Numbered from the stretch's first letter, positions 46,963 to 56,094 are shown. The stretch is 64,000 nucleotides of DNA from Nocardioides sp. URHA0032 (GCF_000620645.1 NZ_KK211160.1:529364-593363); one strand, 5' to 3'. Made by a program: numbers and translations. The notes: generated by a model from the letters alone, not told the origin.

Positions 46963-48393
46963 ATGACCAGCACCGCCACCACCATCCCGACCACCAGCCC
47001 CACGAGCGCCCCGACGACGGCCGCCCCGACGAGCGCTTCGGCGGCCGGCAGCCGGCGGCGAGTGATCGGGCTCGGGCTGCTGATCTCCGCGCAGTTCGTC
47101 GTCATGCTCGACACCTCGATCGTCAACGTCGCCCTGCCGTCCATCCAGGCCGACATGTCGCTGAGCTCCACCGGGCTCAGCTGGATCGTGAACGCGTACG
47201 TGCTCACCTTCGGCGGCCTGCTGCTGCTCTTCGGCCGGGTCGCCGACCTTCTCGGTCGGCGGCGCATGTTCATCGCCGGGTCCGCGGCGTTCACCCTCGG
47301 CACTCTGGTGGCCGCGACCGCGGTCAACGAGTGGATGCTGGTCGCCGGACGCGTCATCCAGGGCGCCGGCGCCGCCGCGCTCAGCCCGGCCGCGATGTCG
47401 CTGCTGATGCTGAACTTCCCCGGCGAGCAGCGGGCCCGGGCGATGAGCCTGTGGGGCGCGTCCTCGGCGGTCGGCGGCGCCACCGGCGTCCTAGCCGGCG
47501 GACTGCTCACCGGGACGTTCGGCTGGTCGTCGGTGTTCTTCGTGACCGTCCCCGCGTCGGTTGCTGCCGTCGTCCTGGCCCGCCGGGTCCTCGACGACAC
47601 TGCCGGCGGCGCCCGCCGCCGATTCGACGCCGGCGGCGCCGTCACCATCACCGGGGCGGTCGTCGCGCTGGTCCACGGCGGCCTTGGCGCCGCCGACCAC
47701 GGCCTGGCTGCGCCGAGCGTGCTCATCGCGCTCGGCACCGCCGCTGCCCTCCTGGGCGCGTTCATCGCCATCGAGCGCCGCGCCACCGACCCGCTCGTCC
47801 CGCTGGAGCTATTCGGTGCCCCGGTGCTCTCCACCGGCGTCGCCCTCGCGGTGCTCGGTGGTGCGGCCCGCGCATCGACGTTCGTGCTGGTCGCGCTGTA
47901 CCTGCAGAAGGCGCTCGCGATGTCCCCGGAGCACGCGGGCCTGGCGATGGTGCCGACCTCGGTGATGGGCTTCGTGGTGAACCTGGCGGTGCTCCCGCGG
48001 GTGCTTCGCGCGATCGGCCCGCGCCGCAGCATGGTCGTCGGCCTCGGCATCCTGGCGGTCGGCCACCTGTGGATCGCGTACGCACCCACCGGCGCCGGCT
48101 ACCCGGTCGCGGTCCTGCCGGGGCTGCTGCTGGTCGCGACCGGCGTAGCGCTTAGCTTCACCCCGACCACCATGGTGATCGCCTCCGCTGCCCCCGACAC
48201 CCACAGTGGACTCGCCTCGGGGCTCGCGAGCTCCGCGACGCAGGTCGGCGCGGCCCTGGGCACCGCAACCTTCACCGCCATCGCACTCGGCAGCGGCCAA
48301 GGCATCATCGACGGGTTCACCGCCGCGTTCACCGCTGCCGCGGTTGTCGCGGTTGCCACCGCGGGCCTAGCTATGACCATCGTCCGCCGCTGA
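46963..48393 (+). CDS. MFS (DHA2-type) drug-exporter-like protein
   Basis: 476 aa from the ATG at 46963 (GGTGAGA upstream). A Thr/Pro-rich tail (~35 residues) precedes 12-14 helices. Signatures: SAQFVVMLDTSIVNVALPSI in helix 1, YVLTFGGLLLLFGRVADLLG, GRRRMFIAGSAAFTLGTLVA and GRVIQGAGAAALSPAAMSLL. The set is that of DHA2 multidrug:H+ antiporters. It is similar in its first half to the His-rich exporter at 43561 but lacks the His tails. It is read from a promoter with copy J. Confidence 0.87.
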   Translation: MTSTATTIPTTSPTSAPTTAAPTSASAAGSRRRVIGLGLLISAQFVVMLDTSIVNVALPSIQADMSLSSTGLSWIVNAYVLTFGGLLLLFGRVADLLGRRRMFIAGSAAFTLGTLVAATAVNEWMLVAGRVIQGAGAAALSPAAMSLLMLNFPGEQRARAMSLWGASSAVGGATGVLAGGLLTGTFGWSSVFFVTVPASVAAVVLARRVLDDTAGGARRRFDAGGAVTITGAVVALVHGGLGAADHGLAAPSVLIALGTAAALLGAFIAIERRATDPLVPLELFGAPVLSTGVALAVLGGAARASTFVLVALYLQKALAMSPEHAGLAMVPTSVMGFVVNLAVLPRVLRAIGPRRSMVVGLGILAVGHLWIAYAPTGAGYPVAVLPGLLLVATGVALSFTPTTMVIASAAPDTHSGLASGLASSATQVGAALGTATFTAIALGSGQGIIDGFTAAFTAAAVVAVATAGLAMTIVRR

Positions 48394-48444
48394 CACGAAG
48401 CCAGAGCCGCAGCGATGATGCTCGAGGAGGACTAGAGAGGACCC

Positions 48445-49140
48445 ATGGAATCCCCGTCGCGAGAAGACACCAGCTCGACCGAGCCGCCGACCGAACAACC
48501 GCCTAGCGCGCAGCCGGCGGCGACCGGCCACCTTCCACCCGAGGAGTTCAACCGCTGGTACGGCGGCTGGGACCCCTTGACTCCAACGACGATCGCTGAA
48601 TTCCTGGACGGGTTCGACCGGCCCTGGTGGATCATCGGCGGCTGGAGCATCGAGGTATTCACCGGCGTGCCCCGCGATCACGAGGACATGGACATCTCAA
48701 TCCTGTCCAGCGACGCCGAGGCGTTCCGGGTTTTCCTCGGTGACCGGTGGACGCCGTGGAACGTCGACGAGGGCTGGTTCCGACCGTTCGATTCCCGGTT
48801 CACCGACGTCCGCCCGGACAGCCAGATTTGGGTCCGCCGGGACGCCAGCTCGCCGTGGATCCTCGACGTCCCGTTCACCCCCGCCACCGGCGGCCGCTGG
48901 ACGAACAAGCGGCACCGCGCGCACACCGAGGACCTCGCTGATGTCACTTGGGTCGCCCCGGACGGACTGCGCTACGCCAAGCCCGAGGTCACCTTGATGT
49001 TCAAGGCCGCTCAGACGCGGGAAAAGGACCGGCGCGACGCCGAGATCGCGCTGCCGATGTTGGAAGACCATGCCCGGGACTGGCTGCGGCGCACCGTCGC
49101 GCTCCTCGACGCGCACCACTCCTGGCTACGAGACCTCTGA
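48445..49140 (+). CDS. Nucleotidyltransferase-fold protein (ANT(2'')/lincosamide nucleotidyltransferase-like)
   Basis: 231 aa. After a low-complexity N-terminal ~50 residues comes the polymerase-beta-type nucleotidyltransferase site: RPWWIIGGWSIEVFTGVPRD with GGWS, then HEDMDISIL providing the two metal-binding Asp residues. DVPFTPATGGRWTNKRHRAH and PEVTLMFKAAQTREKD(RRD) follow as in aminoglycoside 2''- and lincosamide adenylyltransferases. It could inactivate an antibiotic, but many environmental relatives have no proven drug. It lies 51 bp after the MFS exporter and may share its transcript. Confidence 0.75.
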   Translation: MESPSREDTSSTEPPTEQPPSAQPAATGHLPPEEFNRWYGGWDPLTPTTIAEFLDGFDRPWWIIGGWSIEVFTGVPRDHEDMDISILSSDAEAFRVFLGDRWTPWNVDEGWFRPFDSRFTDVRPDSQIWVRRDASSPWILDVPFTPATGGRWTNKRHRAHTEDLADVTWVAPDGLRYAKPEVTLMFKAAQTREKDRRDAEIALPMLEDHARDWLRRTVALLDAHHSWLRDL

Positions 49141-49313
49141 CGGCACGAGCGCAGCTGAAGCTTCTCGGCCGATCGCATCGCGACCGCCAGTCCGCGCCCT
49201 TCGGCTGCTTCGATGAACCCGGGACCACCCTGCCCGACCCCGGCTACCCCGGGAGCCACACGGCAATCGCCCTGCACAAGTCGTGCCTGCGTGAACGCGA
49301 TAGAAAGATCTCA

Positions 49314-49688
49314 ATGCCTCACCTTGAAGCCATCACCATCCACGCCCGGCAGCCCGCCGAGCTGGCCCCGTTCTGGTCCGCCGCCCTCGGGTTGCCGATC
49401 GACCCCGCCGACGTGGCCGCGATCGCCGACGGAACCCTCGGTGACCGCGAGTCCGTGCTCCTCGGGCAACGCGACGGGCTGCACGTTTGGGTCAGCCCCG
49501 CGGATGAACTGCCGGAGCTGGGCGGACGGGTCCACCTCGACGTCCGCCTCGACGACGACTTCGGGCCACAAGATCTCCTCGACGCCGGCGCCACCCTGGT
49601 CTGGGACGAGCCGCAGGGCCGGTGGTCGGTCTACACCGATCCGGAAGACAACCGGTTCTGCGCGGTTCCTGCGACCGGCAAGCCCTGA
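49314..49688 (+). CDS. VOC-family (glyoxalase/bleomycin-resistance fold) protein
   Basis: 124 aa from the ATG at 49314. Two beta-alpha-beta-beta-beta modules: ITIHARQPAELAPFWSAALG with LPI in the first, VHLDVRLDDDFGPQDLLDAG with WSVYTDPEDNRFCAV in the second. The His (ITIH, VHLD) and acidic (DPED) positions fit a divalent-metal site. Proteins of this type isomerise or sequester small molecules, including antibiotics; the ligand is unknown. A weak partial match to the palindromic element lies upstream (~49235) but is not counted as a copy. Confidence 0.75.
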   Translation: MPHLEAITIHARQPAELAPFWSAALGLPIDPADVAAIADGTLGDRESVLLGQRDGLHVWVSPADELPELGGRVHLDVRLDDDFGPQDLLDAGATLVWDEPQGRWSVYTDPEDNRFCAVPATGKP

Positions 49689-49782
49689 CCTCATGCGGCG
49701 GCGCTGGCGCCGGTCGAAGGGAGCACCTCCATCGAGGTGAAAAGGGCCGTCATTCGCCCAGTCAGCCGCATCGGGTGGCACC

Positions 49783-50283
49783 ATGCCAACCACTGGAGGT
49801 AACACACACGCCATGACCGCACACCAGCCCGCGGACAACTCGACCGGTCCCGACCTGTCCACGGCCACGAGCCTGCGAGACCTCCGCGTCCCGATCCTGG
49901 CCGGAGTCGCGGTTGGCGTATTGCAGGCGCTGACCCCGTTCGCATTCTGGTGGCTGTCGGCTGCGACGGTGTACGCGATGGGCGTGGCCGTCATCGCCGC
50001 GATCTACATCGGTTTCAGCGTTGCCGACGGCCGCCCGAGGGTAATCGCGGTAGAGACGGTCGTCGCGACGGGCTTCCTCGTTGTCGCGGCCGCCGGGGTC
50101 ACAGGCACCGCGTGGCTGCTCGTGGCCGGCCTCCTCGGGCACGGGCTGAAGGACTACTGGCAGCACCGCACCCAGTTCGTGGCCAACACCCGCTGGTGGC
50201 CACCGTTCTGCGCGGTTGTCGACGTCGTCGTCGCGGTCATCCTTGCGATCGCGATCCTCGCGGGAGCCGACTTCCACGGCTGA
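49783..50283 (+). CDS. Small four-helix membrane protein, unknown
   Basis: 166 aa from the first ATG (GGGTGG upstream); an alternative start at 49813 follows GGAGG by 12-13 bases and gives a protein ten residues shorter. Four hydrophobic helices: ILAGVAVGVLQALTPFAFWW, ATVYAMGVAVIAAIYIGF, VVATGFLVVAAAGVTGTAWL and VVDVVVAVILAIAILAG. Between helices 3 and 4 is a conserved-looking LGHGLKDYWQHRTQFV loop. Small membrane proteins of this shape occur beside acetyltransferases and hydrolases in actinobacteria, but the role is not known. Confidence 0.65.
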   Translation: MPTTGGNTHAMTAHQPADNSTGPDLSTATSLRDLRVPILAGVAVGVLQALTPFAFWWLSAATVYAMGVAVIAAIYIGFSVADGRPRVIAVETVVATGFLVVAAAGVTGTAWLLVAGLLGHGLKDYWQHRTQFVANTRWWPPFCAVVDVVVAVILAIAILAGADFHG

Positions 50284-50376
50284 CCGGTGGCTCCTGGCCA
50301 GCCGTGGAAGTCGGCGCGTACGGTGGCCATGGACCGGTCAAGAGCCTGACCGCGCGGAGTCTGCGCGCGTTGAGGG

Positions 50377-50781
50377 TCAGTCTCTGGGGGCCAGCTGTGC
50401 TCGCAGTCCGGCTAGGTCACCGAGCACCCAGGCGTCCGCTAGCTGGCCGTCGTGAAGAGTGAAGAATGCAGCGCCGGCGTAGGCGAACCGACGACCCGTA
50501 GGCCGCAATCCTGCGAGCGGTCCATCGTGGGTTCCGGTGTACAACAGTCGTGCCGCTGCTTGGTTGCCGTCGACGACCAGGGCCTGAATGGCGTTGTGGA
50601 AGTCGCTCGACCCCGCACGGATGAGGTCGCGGTACTGCCGCCAGCCGGCACGCCCATGCGTCTCGTTCCCTAGCGACCCGCGGAACGAGAAGTCGACGGT
50701 CAAGACGGTGTCGACCATGGTGTCGTCCCAGCGGTTCCACAGGTCGGCGTAGAAGGCGTTGACGAGTTCGGCTCCGTTCAC
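50377..50781 (-). CDS. SnoaL-like / ketosteroid isomerase-fold protein (NTF2 superfamily)
   Basis: 134 aa. NELVNAFYADLW-type opening (GAELVNAFYADLWNRWDDTM), then GRAGWRQYRDLIRAG, ALVVDGNQAAARLLYTGTHD and PTGRRFAYAGAAFFTLHDGQ followed by DAWVLGDLAGL. This is the pattern of SnoaL-like polyketide cyclases and related NTF2-fold proteins, which bind a hydrophobic ligand in a conical pocket. Function is undetermined. It converges on the 49783 gene. Confidence 0.8.
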   Translation of the reverse strand: MNGAELVNAFYADLWNRWDDTMVDTVLTVDFSFRGSLGNETHGRAGWRQYRDLIRAGSSDFHNAIQALVVDGNQAAARLLYTGTHDGPLAGLRPTGRRFAYAGAAFFTLHDGQLADAWVLGDLAGLRAQLAPRD

Positions 50782-50881
50782 GGGGGCTCAGCCTTCCACA
50801 GGGGCCGCCTCGCCGGCGGTACCCCTAGTCGCAATCGGACTTCCGAATCACTCCGAATCACGACCGGGTAGGTGAACCGAT

Positions 50882-51112
50882 CTACCGTGTAGCGCGGTGG
50901 TCCCGGACCGCTTCGCTCGACGAGCGAAACGTCACCTGCCAGCCGGACCTTCCGCCGGCTCGAGCTAGCACCTCGTCCAACGTCGGCCGGGATGCCTCAG
51001 CAATGAGCCAAGACCGCAGATACTCCTGTAAAGACTGGTTCGCGGCTGCCGCGCGCTCGCGCAGCACGGTGTGAGTCTCCTCCGGCACCCCCTTGATTTG
51101 AATGCTGGGCAT
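50882..51112 (-). CDS. Ribbon-helix-helix antitoxin (VapB/FitA-like), orphan
   Basis: 76 aa from the ATG at 51112. MPSIQIKGVPEETHTVLRER and AAAANQSLQEYLRSWLIAEA form the ribbon-helix-helix DNA-binding module of FitA-type antitoxins; the C-terminal ~30 residues would wrap the PIN toxin. A vapC gene normally follows immediately, but the next 100 bp hold none and the following gene is SnoaL-like. IS3 debris sits ~100 bp upstream. The toxin seems to have been lost in rearrangement. Confidence 0.65.
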   Translation of the reverse strand: MPSIQIKGVPEETHTVLRERAAAANQSLQEYLRSWLIAEASRPTLDEVLARAGGRSGWQVTFRSSSEAVRDHRATR

Positions 51113-51209
51113 GGGGACATTCTGGCGCCGGAGCATCTGGTCGCAAGCTGAGTGGATGCGCGAAGCCTCCGCCGCTTGGGACTTCTACCCATCGATCACA
51201 CGTTGCGGA

Positions 51210-51302
51210 GTTCGCCTTCGCGACCTGGGCGATGGACGAGTCAGACTCCCGGAAGACCCGGATCACGTCCTCGCGGAACTCCTTGGGGAACGCCTTCGGC
51301 AT
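51210..51302 (-). pseudogene. IS3-family transposase OrfA remnant
   Basis: From the ATG at 51302 the sequence MPKAFPKEFREDVIRVFRES then DSSIAQVAK is the N-terminus of an IS3-type OrfA helix-turn-helix protein. Homology ends after about 29 residues and unrelated sequence follows. No OrfB, inverted repeats or target duplication could be found, so only a fragment remains. Confidence 0.7.
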
Positions 51303-51611
51303 GGTGCACATCCTTCCAGCGCCGACACACATCGACGCAGATCAGATGTCACCTATCCGTGCAGCAGACCCAGATGCGCCCCGCTCGATCACATGCGTGG
51401 GCAGATCCGGCAAGTGCGGTTAGCTCGCGGTGTGGTTGTGTCTGTCCGTCGTGCTGTGATCGAGACCGGCAAGGTGACCGTTTGTCGAGCTCTTTGTCGG
51501 GATTGGTGGGTTGTGAGCGTGCGGATCTGGGGAACGACCTGGGGCAATACCTGGGTATCTGAGCGTGAATCGTGAAGACGCGTCGCAGACCTTGCTCGGG
51601 GTCAGGAAGAC

Positions 51612-51636
51612 CACCTGCCACACGGGACAGAAGGGC
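51612..51636 (+). repeat. 25-bp direct repeat, copy 1 (tRNA-Tyr 3' end)
   Basis: Begins CACCTGCCACACGGGACAGA and is identical to 54984-55008, where it spans the end of a tRNA-Tyr fragment. Here only the last nine bases of the tRNA are present. Similarity decays but continues beyond the 25 bp (TGACC-GCGGAA). Confidence 0.75.
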
Positions 51637-51667
51637 CCCTGACCTGCGGAAACGCAAGTCAGGGGCC
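51634..51667 (+). terminator. Long hairpin next to the tRNA-end repeat
   Basis: Stem GGCCCCTGAC with its perfect complement, an inner TGCG/CGCA stem separated by a C-A mismatch and a GAAA tetraloop, followed by TTT. It is the kind of terminator found after a tRNA gene, although the tRNA body itself is absent here. Confidence 0.65.
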
Positions 51668-52395
51668 TTTCGTAACCCGGGTGGGGTAGGTTCCGCGCTT
51701 GCTTCTGGCGCCCCGCCTCGGGCTGGCGTCGCAACGCTCTGACCTGCGGAAACGCTGATCGGATCATTCGGCCGAGCTGTGGCTGTGTCGAATACGTGTC
51801 GAAGTTCGGTCGCGACTCGCGCTGCGAACGTGGTGCTCGATGTTCTGACCTGCGGCGACGGCGAGCCAGGGGTATCGATCGCCGACGGATAGTGGGTCCG
51901 TCGCCATAAGCCCTGTCCACGTTGACGACTGCGCCATTGTTCTTGGCCACAACGGAGAAGTTCCGGGCCGGATCGACGAGCGCCATCCGGCACCTTGGCC
52001 ACGAGCATCGTTCCTCAGCGGAGGACTCGGTGGATCGCTAGACGGTATGGAGTGACCCCTCAGGGCTGCTGAGGGTTGCGGGCCGGGGCCCCACTCACAA
52101 ATGGTTGTGGGTTACCGAGTAGGCCGCCGGCCTGCCCGTCATCGGCTCGGGCTTCTTCCCGCGTGCGCGAGTTCATCCACAGCGGCCGCGAGGTCCTGCT
52201 CGCAGGAGACGACAGGAGCATGGTCGCCTCGATGGCGCGGCTGGTCACGGACGTCGCGCTTCGCGAGGCGACCGCGATCACGACGAGCGAACCCCGATCG
52301 AGCACGACTGGCCTGCCGCGCTTCGGAGAACCGCCCGGTTGTACGAGCGCGCCGCGGAGGTCGCAGCGGCGGCACGGCCCAGCCTCCTGACGGGA

Positions 52396-54432
52396 CTACC
52401 TCAGCGCCGGCGCCCGCGGCTTGAGCAGGAACGCCAGGAGGTAGAGCGCGCCGACCACGACCAGCAGGTTGCGGTAGCCGGTCAGCAGCGCGGCGTACTC
52501 CAGGCAGCCGCCGAGGATCGCACCGAGCAGGTTGACCCCGAACGCCGCCTGCGAGTTGTCCGACTCCGCGAATCTCTTCGCGAACGCGACGTTGGCCAGG
52601 AAGATCGGGAGGAACGCGATCGCGGTCGCCAGCAGGAGCCGCGGCCAGAACGGCAGCTGCAGTAGCCACTCCGGCTTCACGACGTACGCCAAGGCGAGCG
52701 AGGCCGCGATGAGAGCGAACACCACCGGCAACGAGGGCGTCCGGAACCTCCTCGTCGCCTCGACCGCGGCCAGCACGCTGAGGAGCACGCCGGTGAACAC
52801 CATCGCGTTGACGACCCACGTGGTGCCGAAGAGGTTGGCGAAGGTCGCGATGTTCTTGGTCTCGAGCAGCAGGAACGCCGCGCCCATGCAGAACAGGTCG
52901 GCGTACGGACGCATCGACCGCAGCGGCCCGCCGATCGCCCGGACGAGGACCAGCGAGAGCAACAGGATGCCGCCCAGTGCCCACAGGTAGATTGCGGGCA
53001 GCATGCCACCGTCGTAGTAGAGGAACGGCGCGTCGTCGTGCACCGGTGCGGGGTACGACGCGGGCAGCGCGTGGTTGTCCGCCAAGCACCGCTGGTTGGC
53101 GGCATCGCGGGCGACCGAGATGACCGCGGTAGCGCCGGAGACGATGTCGATGCAGGGCGGGTGGCCGAAGGCCTCGGCCGCCGTACCGCCGAGACGATCC
53201 ACGAGCCAACTCTCGCGGTAGTAGTTGTACATCGCGAAGACGCCGTCCGCGGTGAGGTGGTCGCGTGCGGCGCGTAGCGCCTCCTCGGTGAACAGGAAGG
53301 ACTCCAGGCGAATCTGCGAGGCGCCGCTGACCAGCGCGAGCGAGTCGGGCAGCGCGAACAGGATCAGGTCGTACTTCTCGTCGGTGTTCTCGAGGAACGC
53401 GCGGCCGTCGTCGATGTGCCGAGTGACCCCGGGATCCTGGTAGGCGTGGTCCGGGTTGCCGTCCACGCCGATCTGCACCAGTCGCGGGTCGATGTCGACT
53501 GCGTCGACGCGCTCGGCGCCCTCGCTGAGGGCGATCGCGACGTCCGAGCCCGAGCCGGCGCCGATGATCAGCACGTCGCGCAGCGGGGCGTCGGTGCGGT
53601 GGGCGTACGGCGCGCCGTAGATCGCCGAGGAGCGGCTCAGCTTCCACGAGGCCGGCGACATCGACTGGTGCGGGACGCCGTTGACCGAGATGTACACGCG
53701 GGTGGCGCCCTGGTCGGTCTCGGTGCGGGTGGTGACCTTGTAGTAGGGCGACCACGAGACACCGGGGCTCAGGGTCTCGGAGAGCAGGGCGCCCACCACG
53801 ACGACGGCAGCGCCGATCGCCACCCACCGAGCGCGGCCGCGGACCAGGACGACGAGGCCGATCGCGACCAGGATCCCCCACGCCACCGACGGCGCCCACA
53901 GGAACGACAGCACCGTGAACGTGCCGATGCCGAGCAGCGAGCCGATGAGGTCCCAGCGGTACGCCGTCAGCGGCTCCAGGTCCGCGAAGCATCGGCCCAC
54001 GGCCTCGGCCGGGCCGGCCAGCACCGCCGCGGTCAGCAGGAACACCAGCGGCAGCACCAGCCAGGCCGGCGGGCCGGAGCTGTTCAGTGCCGTGAAGTAG
54101 ATGAGGTCGGCTCCGGTCCGGTCGATGGTCACCGGGAACAGGTGCACGCCCAGCACCAGCAGGGCGAGCAGGACGGGCGTCCACGGCAGCACCGACCAGC
54201 TCTTGCGGGCGATGAGGAAGCCGAGTCCGACGCCCAGGAAGGACCCCAGCAGCACGAAGTTCGTGAAGTACGACAGGTGGACGATGTTCGCGCCGAGCCA
54301 GCGGATCAACGCCAGTTCGAGGAACAGCATCAAGAAGCTGCCCAGCACCAGCCGGGGCACGACGGTCCGCGGACGCGCAAGGAATCCCCGCGCGCGCCCC
54401 GCGCCTGCGGCCTCTCCTGTCGTGGCGTTCAC
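52396..54432 (-). CDS. Spermidine synthase-like methyltransferase-fold protein with membrane domains
   Basis: 678 aa from the GTG at 54432 (GGAGGAGG upstream). Helices flank a soluble centre: residues ~25-250 contain about seven membrane segments (GSFLMLFLELALIRWLGANI onwards); ~270-460 hold a spermidine-synthase fold with the nucleotide-type motif DVLIIGAGSGSDVAIALSEG, VDAVDIDPRLVQIG and DGRAFLENTDEKYDLILFAL; the last ~190 residues return to the membrane. Proteins of this kind are called fused polyamine aminopropyltransferases, but the catalytic Asp-Asp pattern is not clear here, so activity is uncertain. It lies between two copies of a tRNA-end repeat. Confidence 0.78.
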   Translation of the reverse strand: MNATTGEAAGAGRARGFLARPRTVVPRLVLGSFLMLFLELALIRWLGANIVHLSYFTNFVLLGSFLGVGLGFLIARKSWSVLPWTPVLLALLVLGVHLFPVTIDRTGADLIYFTALNSSGPPAWLVLPLVFLLTAAVLAGPAEAVGRCFADLEPLTAYRWDLIGSLLGIGTFTVLSFLWAPSVAWGILVAIGLVVLVRGRARWVAIGAAVVVVGALLSETLSPGVSWSPYYKVTTRTETDQGATRVYISVNGVPHQSMSPASWKLSRSSAIYGAPYAHRTDAPLRDVLIIGAGSGSDVAIALSEGAERVDAVDIDPRLVQIGVDGNPDHAYQDPGVTRHIDDGRAFLENTDEKYDLILFALPDSLALVSGASQIRLESFLFTEEALRAARDHLTADGVFAMYNYYRESWLVDRLGGTAAEAFGHPPCIDIVSGATAVISVARDAANQRCLADNHALPASYPAPVHDDAPFLYYDGGMLPAIYLWALGGILLLSLVLVRAIGGPLRSMRPYADLFCMGAAFLLLETKNIATFANLFGTTWVVNAMVFTGVLLSVLAAVEATRRFRTPSLPVVFALIAASLALAYVVKPEWLLQLPFWPRLLLATAIAFLPIFLANVAFAKRFAESDNSQAAFGVNLLGAILGGCLEYAALLTGYRNLLVVVGALYLLAFLLKPRAPALR

Positions 54433-54937
54433 CCGGCCTCCTCCAGCCATCGCGACGTGGCCGTGAGGCCACCTTGGTCCGCGACCGAGCCGGCTGTACA
54501 GACCCTCGCTCGACGACCCGGCGACGTTGCGTCGCGTCGCTTGGTCTGACTCGACCGGTGGGTGGCGGCGCGCAGACGTCGACGATGGGCCCTCCGCTGG
54601 AGGACCTACCGTCGGGTGGTGCGGCGTCTCGGGCGCCGCAAGGGTGACGCCAGGAGCGGCCGGTCGTGTCACTCCTGGGGTTGGGAACCTCCCCGTCGCC
54701 GTCACCTTGGATGTCGGAGGCGTCCTGGTGGCCGCCGGCGCGGGAAAGATGCCGTTCCGCGAGGTCTGCGCGCGTTTGTCCGAGGAGAGACACGATCATC
54801 CGAGCTATTCCGAAGCACTCGATCACTTCCAGAGGGTTTGGGACCCGAACCGAGGTTGGATCCGCTCGCCGAGGTCGTAGCACGGAGGCCCGGTTGGTGG
54901 CGGCCACATGCGGTCGAGGGCGGGACGACTACGCAGT

Positions 54938-54992
54938 GTGGACTGTAAATCCGTCGGCTTTGCCTTCGAAGGTTCGAATCCTTCACCTGCCA
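54938..54992 (+). pseudogene. tRNA-Tyr 3' fragment (5' half missing)
   Basis: Anticodon arm with GTA at 54945-54947 (CTGTAAA loop), a variable region, T arm GAAGG-TTCGAAT-CCTTC, the 3' acceptor strand ACCTGCC and discriminator A. The complementary 5' acceptor strand GGCAGGT and a D arm are not found in the 35 bases where they should be. This is what remains beside an integration site when an element recombines at the anticodon loop, or after deletion. Confidence 0.65.
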
Positions 54993-55008
54993 CACGGGAC
55001 AGAAGGGC
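54984..55008 (+). repeat. 25-bp direct repeat, copy 2
   Basis: Identical to 51612-51636. It covers the last nine bases of the tRNA-Tyr fragment plus 16 bp downstream (CACGGGACAGAAGGGC). The two copies bracket 3.3 kb that contains only the spermidine-synthase-like gene. Confidence 0.75.
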
Positions 55009-55306
55009 TCTGACCAGCGGAAGAGCGGCCGGGGGCCCTTCGCGCGTCGAGCCAGCCGACAGGCAGGCGTGCCGCAGGTCGTAGCGGCCGCGGGCGAAGC
55101 AGAGGCAGGCGAAGTAGGCGGAAAGCGCCCAGTGGTGACGGGGCATTCACGCGACCGTCGGTGTCTGGCCGTGGACCGAAGCCCTGCACCGAGAGGTGAC
55201 TCAGCGCGTCCGCTGATCGGCTCGATGCAGCCGTGCACTCGGTGCGCCGACTGGCGGAGGGCGACGCACCTGCGTCGACAGGGCCTCGCCCGGTAACGGT
55301 AGAAGA

Positions 55307-56094
55307 TCAGGCCGGGACGGAGATTGCCTGCAGCCAGGCCTGCCAAGCCGGCTGTTCGCGCCGCACGTAGTCCGCGGCGTCGGCGGAGAACAGGTACGCC
55401 CGGACGCCCGCCGTCGCCTTGCCATCGCCCTCGTCCCACGTGAAGACGCTGAGCATTCCGGGCACCGGCGCGGTGAGCCGCACGAGTGTCTGCCGCTCGC
55501 CGACGCGCTCGACCGTACCGGTGGCGCCACGCACCTCGACCGTGGCGCCCTCGTCGCCCAGCCCGAGCGCGTCGTGCAGGATCGACCAGAGCGTCTCCGC
55601 GTCGCCGGGGTGGGAGGCGCTGGCCTCCAGGTGTGTGGCCTCCTGGCCGGGGAAGTACGACAGGTAGAGGCGCAGGTTGTCGAAGAACGGCATCCAGCCC
55701 GGACCCATGGTGTCCCAGAACTCCGACTCCCAGGCGGCGCCGGTCCCGAAGCCGCTGCTGGTGACGCGCACGATGCAGGTCCCGCCGGACTGTGCCTCGA
55801 CGAGGAACTCCGACGTCAGCGGGCTGAGAGCATCGGGGTCCTTGCCCATGAGGGAGGCCCAGTCCTCCTCATAGACGAGGCGGCGCGGCGGCTCCCATGC
55901 GGTGACCTGGCCGTCCGAGCCCATCTCGGGGCCCATGGTGAAGTGAAGGGAGCCGCCCTCGCGCTCCTCCATCTCGGTCGGCGTGAACCAGGCACTCATG
56001 CCCTTCGCGGTCGCGATGGCCTGCCAGACCTGCTCGGCGGTGCCCGGAACCTCGACGCTGAACTCCAGGCGGTACGGGACGTTCGGGGTGGTGC

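Larger units (their letters stand above)
51303..52395. other. 1.1-kb region without an intact gene
   Basis: Contents: a duplicated tRNA 3' end (51612-51636), a long hairpin (51634-51667), and the short word TGACCTGCGG repeated at 51640, 51739 and 51845. Minus-strand open frames here (for example ALVDPARNFSVVAKNNGAVV near 51980) look protein-like for short runs only and lack starts or families. It reads as a scrambled junction between IS debris and the 52396 gene. Confidence 0.45.
54433..55306. other. 874-bp region holding a tRNA fragment, no intact gene
   Basis: Includes the truncated tRNA-Tyr (54938-54992) and repeat copy 2. Open frames that cross it are antisense shadows of the tRNA (a familiar false translation, GEGFEPSKAKPTDLQS). 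Nothing else supportable was seen between 55009 and the end of the SRPBCC gene at 55307 apart from a weak GC-rich hairpin just after the tRNA. Confidence 0.5.

Noticed and set aside
49225..49265. Possible tenth copy of the palindromic element before the VOC gene
   Set aside because: Needs a gap inside the core (CCCCGGC, TACCCCGGG) and lacks the central GAT; not counted.
52139..54907. 922-aa minus-strand ORF overlapping the spermidine-synthase-like gene
   Set aside because: Arg/Pro-rich shadow frame; the overlapping frame has membrane helices and a recognisable fold.
54909..54992. Intact tRNA-Tyr
   Set aside because: Anticodon and T arms are good but no 5' acceptor strand pairing with ACCTGCC and no D arm exist in the expected 35 bases.
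54823..55146. Minus-strand ORF with GEGFEPSKAKPTDLQS
   Set aside because: It is the antisense translation of the tRNA-Tyr fragment, a known annotation artefact.
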